Assembly: GCA_021162505.1 (NCBI GenBank)
Contig: JAGGYO010000294.1
Coordinates: forward strand, 1-7,481
Length of the DNA: 7,481 bases
Direction: 5' to 3'
From: a bacterium
GTDB lineage: Bacteria; AUK180
Part shown: positions 1 through 5,119 of the stretch, one piece after another
Numbering within the stretch: the first letter of the stretch is position 1
How the letters are laid out: the number at the start of each line of letters is the position of its first letter
The notes under the pieces: generated by a model
The model's input: only the letters and a program-made list of their open reading frames with translations
Databases searched by the model: none
Told to the model about the DNA's origin: nothing
Made by a program: the position numbers and the translations under genes

Positions 1-908
1 ATATACTCCTGATCATATTTTTATATTTATTTAAAACCGAAGCATTACATATTGTAGCTTTGCTATTAAATGGATTTTTACTATCAGGGGTTGGTATTCT
101 TATTAATGCAGTAAGGTATCAGTCTATTAAAACCGCTTCTTTAAAAACGATGGAAAATTTGAAAATAAAAAATGAACTTGAATTAAAAAATAAAATAATT
201 GCTGAGCATTTAGAAAAAGTAAAAAAAGATGAAAAGATAAAAGAAGAAATGTTTTCGCAAATTGCACATGAATTGAATACTCCTCTTACTATTTTCTTGG
301 GTAATTTTAATAAAGTGAGTCAAGATAAAATTATAATGAAAAAATATAAAAAGAACATTGAAAGCGTGTCAAGGAACTTAGTTAGGATCAAAGCAAATAT
401 AGAGAAAATCTTTTCTCTTCTTAGAGTTGATTTCCAAAATGATACGGAAAATAAAGAGGAATTGATCAATATCAATGAAATTTTTAAAGAGCTAAAAGAT
501 GATTATATTGAATTCCTGACAAAGGAACATATAAAATTAATGATTGATAATGCAGAATGTAGTGAAAAGGTTATTATGAGAAAATTGGATCTTAGGATAA
601 TTCTTGAAAATCTTCTTGAGAATAGTATAAAATTCTCCAAGCCGGGGACAATTATCAAAATAGGATGTATAACAAAGCAGAATTTGGCAGGAATGTATAT
701 TGAAGATCAAGGTATTGGTATTGATACTGAATTAGAAAAACATATATACGAGAAATTCGTACAGGGCGAAGATATAACGAAGATCAGGGGTATGGGATTA
801 GGTCTTTATATCGTTAAACGGATCATTGATAAGTACAATGGAGAAATAGAAATACAAAGCGAATTAAACAAAGGAACAAGGGTAACATTTTATATTAAAT
901 CTCAATAA
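1..908 (+). CDS. Membrane sensor histidine kinase, 3' part (5' end outside window)
   Basis: This is the C-terminal part of a two-component sensor kinase, which autophosphorylates a histidine and passes the phosphate to a response regulator. The frame is open from base 3 without a stop. The TTG at 60 is therefore not the real start, and the gene continues upstream. The first ~38 codons are very hydrophobic and encode one or two membrane segments. A lysine/glutamate-rich stretch, probably coiled coil, follows (about 130-245). The HisKA H-box reads FSQIAHELNTPL, with the phospho-acceptor His at 267-269. The HATPase_c domain has an N-box (LLENSIKFS, Asn at 621-623), a G1 box (DQGIGID, Asp at 705-707), an F-box (IYEKFVQ) and a G2 box (GMGLGL, from 789), so the catalytic core looks intact. 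Its sensor input is not visible, and no response regulator lies downstream. The family call is firm; the signal is unknown. Confidence 0.93.
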   Translation, partial: ILLIIFLYLFKTEALHIVALLLNGFLLSGVGILINAVRYQSIKTASLKTMENLKIKNELELKNKIIAEHLEKVKKDEKIKEEMFSQIAHELNTPLTIFLGNFNKVSQDKIIMKKYKKNIESVSRNLVRIKANIEKIFSLLRVDFQNDTENKEELININEIFKELKDDYIEFLTKEHIKLMIDNAECSEKVIMRKLDLRIILENLLENSIKFSKPGTIIKIGCITKQNLAGMYIEDQGIGIDTELEKHIYEKFVQGEDITKIRGMGLGLYIVKRIIDKYNGEIEIQSELNKGTRVTFYIKSQ

Positions 909-913
909 AACTC

Positions 914-942
914 TTGACTTTTTTTTAAAAAATTTATATAAT
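914..942 (+). promoter_or_regulatory. Sigma-70-type promoter of the tRNA-Asn gene
   Basis: The -35 box TTGACT (914-919) and the perfect -10 box TATAAT (937-942) are separated by 17 bp, the optimal spacing. Transcription would start near 949-950, giving a precursor leader of about 9 nt before the tRNA at 959. The spacer is a run of T followed by a run of A, which should make it intrinsically curved. The promoter begins just after the stop codon of the histidine kinase, and no hairpin terminator separates them. Confidence 0.85.
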
Positions 943-958
943 GAAACTTCATATAAAT

Positions 959-1030
959 GCCTGAGTAGCTCAATGGTAGAGCAAATGGCTGTTAACCATT
1001 AGGTTCGGGGGTCGAATCCCTGCTCAGGCG
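959..1030 (+). tRNA. tRNA-Asn (anticodon GTT)
   Basis: The 72-nt gene folds into a full cloverleaf. The acceptor stem is GCCTGAG (959-965) with CTCAGGC (1023-1029), all seven pairs matched, and the discriminator is G1030, as expected for asparagine. The D stem is GCTC/GAGC with a 7-nt loop containing GG. The anticodon stem is AATGG/CCATT with loop CTGTTAA, placing GTT at 991-993. The variable loop is AGGTT. The T stem is CGGGG/CCCTG, with one G-T pair. CCA is not encoded. The T loop reads GTCGAAT, so position 54 is G instead of the almost invariant T. A15 and T48 form a consistent Levitt pair, so the rest of the tertiary core looks normal. Confidence 0.95.
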
Positions 1031-1079
1031 TTTATTTTAATGGGGGACGGTGCTTGCATTTTTGCATTTTTTATGATAG
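1031..1079 (+). repeat. Left inverted-repeat arm of the RAYT element
   Basis: The arm contains GGGGACGGTGC followed by two copies of TGCATTTTT. It is the reverse complement of 1991-2039 at 43 of 49 positions, and 1043-1072 is perfect. It holds a small self-complementary unit, TGCA-TTTT-TGCA (1055-1066), which could form a 4-bp hairpin in single-stranded DNA. Its inner end overlaps the likely -10 box of the transposase gene. Confidence 0.85.
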
Positions 1080-1082
1080 AAT
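1054..1082 (+). promoter_or_regulatory. Probable promoter of the transposase gene, lying in the left arm
   Basis: The -10 box TAGAAT (1077-1082) is preceded by TGA (1074-1076), an extended -10 element. A weak -35 box TTGCAT (1054-1059) lies 17 bp upstream inside the inverted repeat. Transcription would start about at the ATG (1089), only 6 nt after the -10 box, and no Shine-Dalgarno site precedes that ATG, so the mRNA would be leaderless. An overlapping TATGAT (1072-1077) is an alternative -10 with no good -35. Read-through from the tRNA promoter is another possible source of transcript. Confidence 0.5.
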
Positions 1083-1088
1083 ATTGTT

Positions 1089-1985
1089 ATGAGAAGAGCG
1101 AGACTTACCTATAAAGGTGCCTTACATCACATTATGAGCCGAGGGATTAACGGTGAAAAAATATTTTTTACTGATAATTTAAAGAAAATATTTGTAAGGC
1201 TTCTTGATGAAAAGTCAAAAAAATATAAAATTGGCATTCTTGCTTACTCTATTTTGGATAATCATTATCATTTAATCATGGAAAATACATCGGGTAATTT
1301 ATCAAGATTTATGAGAGATTTGAATGGTGAATTTGGAATGATATATAGAAAGATTGTGGGTGGCAAGGGATATGTTTTTCAGGGAAGATATAAATCAACT
1401 CTTATTCAAAGAGAGGAATATTTACAAATTGGAATATTATATGTTCTATTGAATGCGTTAAAAGCAGGTGTTGTAAAAAATCCATTTGATTACAAATGGT
1501 GTAGTATAAATGAATATTTTACTGGAAAAGAATCCAAAATAGTAAATAACCGATTTGTTGAAAAAGTATTACATGATAGAGAGAACTTTATTGCATTATT
1601 AAAGACATATAGTAAAATAGATGATTTACCAATAAGAAAAACAAGGATGGGAGAGATAATGGGGAATGAAAAGTTTGAAGCGGAAGCCTATCAAATTGGG
1701 GATAGAAGGAAATTGGATGAACATAATTCTCAGATGAGAATTGATGACAATGGCACAGAAGATTTTTGGTATTTAATAAGAAAATTTGAGAAAGAAACTG
1801 GTACTAAGGTTGATGAAATAGACATTAAAACGCAGACTGGAAAAATATTAAGAGCAAAATTAATTATTTTATTGAGAGATATTTGTGGCCTAAAATATAG
1901 CGAAATCAATCAGATCGGACCTTTTAAAAATCTTAAGTACTCATACTTAGGAAGATTATATAAAATTGCAAAAGCGAAAGTTTAA
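1089..1985 (+). CDS. REP-associated tyrosine (Y1/HUH) transposase with C-terminal helix-turn-helix
   Basis: This enzyme should cut and rejoin single-stranded DNA through a phosphotyrosine intermediate. The N-terminal RRARLTYKGALHHIMSRG matches the usual start of RAYT proteins. The HUH metal-binding motif is DNHYHLIM (His59 and His61). The probable nucleophile is Tyr118 in LYVLLNALKAG, aligned with the family's YIHLNPVRAG; this copy has Asn-Ala in place of Asn-Pro. KGYVFQGRYKS (94-103) is also a family signature. At 298 aa it is longer than the ~150-200 aa catalytic core. The extra C-terminus (about 250-298), with GLKYSEINQIG and LKYSYLGRLYK, looks like a DnaA_C-like DNA-binding helix-turn-helix. 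The ATG has no Shine-Dalgarno site. The frame is intact, so the protein may be active. The family call is strong; the nucleophile assignment is by motif alignment only. Confidence 0.9.
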   Translation: MRRARLTYKGALHHIMSRGINGEKIFFTDNLKKIFVRLLDEKSKKYKIGILAYSILDNHYHLIMENTSGNLSRFMRDLNGEFGMIYRKIVGGKGYVFQGRYKSTLIQREEYLQIGILYVLLNALKAGVVKNPFDYKWCSINEYFTGKESKIVNNRFVEKVLHDRENFIALLKTYSKIDDLPIRKTRMGEIMGNEKFEAEAYQIGDRRKLDEHNSQMRIDDNGTEDFWYLIRKFEKETGTKVDEIDIKTQTGKILRAKLIILLRDICGLKYSEINQIGPFKNLKYSYLGRLYKIAKAKV

Positions 1986-1990
1986 TTAAA

Positions 1991-2039
1991 CTATTCAAAA
2001 AAATGCAAAAATGCAAGCACCGTCCCCACTTGAAATAAA
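1991..2039 (-). repeat. Right inverted-repeat arm of the RAYT element
   Basis: This is the reverse complement of the left arm, read as TGCAAAAATGCA then AGCACCGTCCCC on the + strand. It begins 5 nt after the transposase stop codon. It contains the mirror mini-hairpin TGCA-AAAA-TGCA (2004-2015). Its outermost bases (2030-2035, TTGAAA) form the -35 box of the next promoter. Confidence 0.85.
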
Positions 2040-2057
2040 AAACTTTTATGGTATAAT
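2030..2057 (+). promoter_or_regulatory. Promoter of the five-gene operon, predicted leaderless
   Basis: The -35 box TTGAAA (2030-2035) and the perfect -10 box TATAAT (2052-2057) are 16 bp apart. TGG (2049-2051) before the -10 makes it an extended -10 element. Only 5 nt separate the -10 box from the ATG at 2063, so transcription should start at or within a base or two of the A of that ATG. There is no Shine-Dalgarno site upstream, as expected for a leaderless mRNA. The -35 box lies in the outer part of the mobile element's right arm. Confidence 0.75.
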
Positions 2058-2062
2058 TAAAC

Positions 2063-2428
2063 ATGAGTTACGAAGAATCTAAGGACAGAGAATTATTTGA
2101 AAAGTTATTGCAAAGAGTTGCAGGGCTTGAGGAAAAAGTGAATGATCTTGCTGAGACAATCAATAAACTGGATTTTGACAAGGTCAACCGATATTTTTCT
2201 ATAGAATTGTACAATTTGGAAAAGAAATTAAGAGAGGAAGAACAAGCGGAAAAATTCATTACAACATTTTTTAAGGGAAGGTTTCAAACCTGTGAAGTTT
2301 GCGGAAAGTTCAAATTCATTGAAAAATTGACCGATAAACATGTTGTTTGTAATACTTGCTATGATAAGTATATAAAAAAAGGTATTTCAGTTTCTGATGC
2401 TAAAAAGATAGCAAAATCCAAAAAGTAA
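2063..2428 (+). CDS. Small coiled-coil protein with C-terminal four-cysteine (zinc-ribbon-like) domain
   Basis: I do not recognise a named family for this 121-aa protein. Residues about 5-62 are highly charged, with hydrophobic residues at heptad-like spacing (LFEKLLQRVAGLEEKVNDL), suggesting a coiled coil. Residues 77-99 carry CEVC and CNTC (Cys77, Cys80, Cys96, Cys99), a CxxC-x15-CxxC arrangement typical of a small structural zinc site. The tail is lysine-rich (KKIAKSKK), compatible with nucleic-acid binding. There is no signal peptide or membrane segment, so it should be cytoplasmic. It is the first gene after the promoter at 2030-2057 and ends 14 bp before the aminotransferase. The ATG at 2063 is supported by the -10 box immediately upstream. 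A regulatory or adaptor role is possible, but the sequence does not show it. The reading frame is convincing; its function is unknown. Confidence 0.82.
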   Translation: MSYEESKDRELFEKLLQRVAGLEEKVNDLAETINKLDFDKVNRYFSIELYNLEKKLREEEQAEKFITTFFKGRFQTCEVCGKFKFIEKLTDKHVVCNTCYDKYIKKGISVSDAKKIAKSKK

Positions 2429-2442
2429 ATCAGGAGGATATT

Positions 2443-3663
2443 ATGTTTGATCTTGAAAAAAATTACTCTATTAATGCAAGGCGAATGAAAAAATCAGCTA
2501 TTAGGGAATTATTAAAACTTACGGGCAATGATGAAATTATATCTTTTGCCGGTGGTTTACCTGCTCCTGACACATTCCCAACGGAAGAAGTTGCTGATAT
2601 AACAAAAACAGTTATGGCGCGCGAAGGCGCCAAAGCACTGCAATATGGCGCTACCGAGGGTTATAAATCCTTTGTTGAAGAACTCATAAAATGGGAAAAA
2701 GAAATGACCGGCATTGATATTGAACCAAAAAATATCTTGGTTACCACAGCTTCTCAACAAGCTCTTGATCTTGTCGGTAAATTGTTTATCGATCCTTCGG
2801 ATCCTGTTCTTGTGGAAAGACCTACATACTTGGGTGGTTTGTCTGCATTTAATCAGTACGGTGCAAAATTTATTGGTATAAAAATGGATGACGATGACAC
2901 TGGGATTAGTATTGATTTTCTGGAGGAGAAATTAAAGAATTTGAAAGCCCAAGAGGAACATTATAAATTCGTTTATGTTGTACCTGATTTTCAGAATCCT
3001 ACAGGGATTACTATATCCCATGATAAAAGAATCAGATTAATTGAACTTTCAGAAAAATATAATTTTCTGCTTATTGAAGATACTCCATATCGTGAACTTA
3101 GGTATGAAGGCGATGATGTTACCCCACTTATGAAAATGGACCAATCGGGAAATGTTTTAGCATTGCATACAATGAGCAAGATATTTGCTCCGGGATTGCG
3201 ACTGGGATGGGTCATTGGTAATGAGAAATTGATCGATAAGCTTATTACTGCTAAACAAGCAGTAGATCTTTGTACCCCTTCCTTTACTCAAGCGATTGCT
3301 GCTGAGTTTATGAGAAGGGGAGATTTACTTAAAAATGTAAAAAAAGTAAGGATAGAATACAGAAAAAAAAGAGATATTATGTTAAAAGCCTTAGAAGATC
3401 ATATGCCTAAACACCCAAAGATCAAGTGGACCAAACCAGAAGGCGGTCTTTTCCTTTGGGTCACTTTTCCTGAAGAAATCAACACCGAAACAATGTTTCC
3501 GGAAGCAATAAAAGAAAATGTTGCGTATATTGTTGGATCAGCATTTGATTGTTATGGTCAATTAAAAAATACCATGCGCCTTAATTTTTCTTTTCCCAAG
3601 GAAGACACAATTGAAGAAGGAATTATTCGACTTAGTAATTTGATCAAAAAAAAATTAGTATAG
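2443..3663 (+). CDS. PLP-dependent aminotransferase, class I/II (2-aminoadipate/aromatic type)
   Basis: This cytoplasmic fold-type I enzyme transfers an amino group between an amino acid and a 2-oxo acid. The 406-aa length is normal for the group that includes LysN, kynurenine/aminoadipate aminotransferase and the catalytic half of MocR regulators. Visible landmarks are SFAGGLPAPDTFP (34-46), ALQYGATEG (65-73), the cofactor-binding QNPTG (Asn185), EDTPY (Asp213, Tyr216), the Schiff-base lysine in TMSKIFAPGLRLGW (Lys246, Arg253), and the substrate-carboxylate arginine in MRLNFS (Arg379). There is no N-terminal GntR-type DNA-binding domain, so it is an enzyme and not a MocR regulator. The start is fixed by AGGAGG (2432-2437) five bases before the ATG. 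The substrate cannot be read from sequence; 2-aminoadipate, aromatic or branched-chain amino acids are all possible. It is cotranscribed with the TldD/TldE pair 10 bp downstream. Confidence 0.92.
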   Translation: MFDLEKNYSINARRMKKSAIRELLKLTGNDEIISFAGGLPAPDTFPTEEVADITKTVMAREGAKALQYGATEGYKSFVEELIKWEKEMTGIDIEPKNILVTTASQQALDLVGKLFIDPSDPVLVERPTYLGGLSAFNQYGAKFIGIKMDDDDTGISIDFLEEKLKNLKAQEEHYKFVYVVPDFQNPTGITISHDKRIRLIELSEKYNFLLIEDTPYRELRYEGDDVTPLMKMDQSGNVLALHTMSKIFAPGLRLGWVIGNEKLIDKLITAKQAVDLCTPSFTQAIAAEFMRRGDLLKNVKKVRIEYRKKRDIMLKALEDHMPKHPKIKWTKPEGGLFLWVTFPEEINTETMFPEAIKENVAYIVGSAFDCYGQLKNTMRLNFSFPKEDTIEEGIIRLSNLIKKKLV

Positions 3664-3673
3664 GGAATAATAA

Positions 3674-5119
3674 ATGAAAGAATTTACTGATTTTGCATTA
3701 AATTCTATATCAGTTGCTGGTGTGTCATACGGTGATATTCGTATAGTTTCCAGAAGATCAAAACAAATTTTTATAAAAAATGGAAATATTGAAAGAAATA
3801 ATTATTCTTTTACAATTGGTTTCGGAATAAGAGTTCTGTATAAAGGTTCCTGGGGATTTGCCTCGGGGTATGATCTTACGAAGATTAATATTGAAAAAGC
3901 TTGTAAAAAAGCAATTTTAATCGCCGAAAATAATTCAATGATAAGTAATAAAAAAGTTATTCTTGCACCGAATCCGGTTTTTAATGATACCTTTTATTCG
4001 ACATATGAGAAGAATCCTTTTGATATGGATGAAGGCGCGATCTTATCCCACTTATTGAAAGCGAACAATGCTATGAAGTTGGATAAAAAGATCATTATTG
4101 CAACTACTAATGCGGACTTTAGAAATGAGGAAAAATATTTTGCTAATACCGATGGGAGTTTTATATATCAGAATTTTATTCAAACCGGTGGTGGAATTGG
4201 ATGTTTTGCGTTTGATGGTAACGAAATTGCTAAAAGATCTTATCCTGCATCTTTTGGTGGAGATTATAGAAATAGTGGGTGGGAATTTATACTTTCAATG
4301 GATCTTGAGAATAATGGCCGAAGAATTGCAAAAGAGGCAATTGAATTATTAAATGCTCCTTCTGTTCCTTATGGAAGAAAAGATATAGTTTTGGAAGGAT
4401 CACAATTAGCTTTGCAAATTCATGAATCTATTGGTCACCCCACCGAGTTGGATAGGGTATTGGGATATGAACGCTCTTTCGCGGGTACTAGTTTTGCTAC
4501 TCCGGATAAATTATATGATCTGCAATATGGCTCACCATTAGTAAATATTGTTGCAGACGCAACAAATGTTGAAGCATTAGGTGGATTTGCTTATGATGAT
4601 GAAGGTGTTCAGGCACAATCCACTTATTTAATCAAAGATGGACTCTTTGTCGGATATCAAACATCAAGAGAGACAGCTTCTGTGATAGGTCAGGTTTCCA
4701 ATGGAACAATGAGAGCAGATGGTTTTCAGAATATTCCTCTTGTAAGAATGACAAGTATAAATTTACTTCCCGGCAAATCTTCCTTCGAAGATATTATAGG
4801 AGAAATTGAACACGGATTTTATTTCTTGACTAATAAATCATGGTCTATTGATGATAAACGCTTAAATTTTCAATTTGGCTGTGAGATAGCATATGAGATA
4901 AAAAAAGGTAAGCTCGGAAAGATATATAAAAATCCCACATATACGGGAATAACACCGAAATTCTGGAACTCTTGTGATGCTATAGGTTCTAAAGAACATT
5001 ATAGGATCTGGGGTATTCCAAATTGCGGTAAAGGCGAACCAAGTCAAACAGCCAGAGTTTCTCATGGTGCTTCATTTGCAAGATTCAGAAATATTGAAAT
5101 TGGAGTTGGAAATGAATAG
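3674..5119 (+). CDS. tldD: TldD metalloprotease subunit
   Basis: TldD is the zinc-bearing subunit of the TldD/TldE protease. In E. coli the complex trims microcin B17 and degrades unfolded CcdA, working as a chamber that accepts only unstructured peptides. The 481-aa length fits the family. The zinc motif HESIGH is at His250-Glu251-His254, in the usual HExxxH form followed by P and, further on, GYERSFAGTSF. The third metal ligand is probably Cys451 in IPNCGKGEPSQ, matching the conserved cysteine of E. coli TldD. FAYDDEGV (306-312), followed by TYLIKDGLFVGY, is also a family signature. There is no signal peptide, so it is cytoplasmic. AGGGA at 3662-3666 overlaps the preceding stop codon and can serve as the ribosome-binding site. 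Its last codons overlap the start of tldE by 8 bp, indicating translational coupling and assembly as a pair. Confidence 0.94.
   Translation: MKEFTDFALNSISVAGVSYGDIRIVSRRSKQIFIKNGNIERNNYSFTIGFGIRVLYKGSWGFASGYDLTKINIEKACKKAILIAENNSMISNKKVILAPNPVFNDTFYSTYEKNPFDMDEGAILSHLLKANNAMKLDKKIIIATTNADFRNEEKYFANTDGSFIYQNFIQTGGGIGCFAFDGNEIAKRSYPASFGGDYRNSGWEFILSMDLENNGRRIAKEAIELLNAPSVPYGRKDIVLEGSQLALQIHESIGHPTELDRVLGYERSFAGTSFATPDKLYDLQYGSPLVNIVADATNVEALGGFAYDDEGVQAQSTYLIKDGLFVGYQTSRETASVIGQVSNGTMRADGFQNIPLVRMTSINLLPGKSSFEDIIGEIEHGFYFLTNKSWSIDDKRLNFQFGCEIAYEIKKGKLGKIYKNPTYTGITPKFWNSCDAIGSKEHYRIWGIPNCGKGEPSQTARVSHGASFARFRNIEIGVGNE
5102..5105 (+). promoter_or_regulatory. Ribosome-binding site that sets the tldE start
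   Basis: GGAG lies 6 nt before the ATG at 5112, inside the last codons of tldD. The same frame has an earlier ATG at 5064, which would add 16 residues lying wholly within tldD. That one has no comparable site, and the added residues do not resemble a TldE N-terminus. The 5112 start is therefore preferred. Confidence 0.65.

Larger units (their letters stand above)
1031..2039 (+). mobile_element. RAYT-type element: Y1 transposase between long inverted repeats
   Basis: A single transposase gene (1089-1985) is enclosed by two inverted arms. The core, 1043-1072 against 1998-2027, is a perfect 30-bp inverted match. Counting outward to 1031/2039 and inward to 1079/1991, the arms agree at 43 of 49 positions. 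The left end starts on the base after the tRNA-Asn gene. No target-site duplication is seen next to the arms, which agrees with Y1 single-strand transposases, since they do not duplicate their target. The boundaries are set by where the inverted match ends, so the true cleavage sites could lie a few bases inside. IS200/IS605 elements normally lack long terminal inverted repeats, so this layout is closer to a RAYT gene with flanking REP-like sequences than to a classical insertion sequence. Confidence 0.8.

Noticed and set aside
60..62. TTG at 60 as the start of the histidine kinase.
   Set aside because: The same frame stays open to the window edge with further membrane-segment-like residues, so the gene starts upstream.
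941..952. Short inverted repeat ATGAA-AC-TTCAT at the expected tRNA transcription start.
   Set aside because: A 5-bp arm with a 2-nt gap in AT-rich DNA is easily chance, and no regulator is implied.
959..2039. CRISPR array or tandem repeat explanation for the repeated GGGGACGGTGC blocks.
   Set aside because: There are only two copies, inverted and flanking one transposase gene, with no regularly spaced units.
2068..2259. Minus-strand frame opposite the small coiled-coil gene; similar minus-strand frames lie at 2557-2760, 2991-3215 and 4862-5065.
   Set aside because: All are antisense to well-supported genes, with serine- or phenylalanine-rich products typical of reverse reading of AT-rich coding DNA.
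4098..4352. 84-codon + strand frame inside tldD.
   Set aside because: It lies wholly within a strongly supported TldD frame, and its product resembles no known protein.
5064..5111. Upstream in-frame ATG giving TldE 16 more residues.
   Set aside because: The extension is buried in tldD, lacks a ribosome-binding site, and the ATG at 5112 has GGAG at a good distance.
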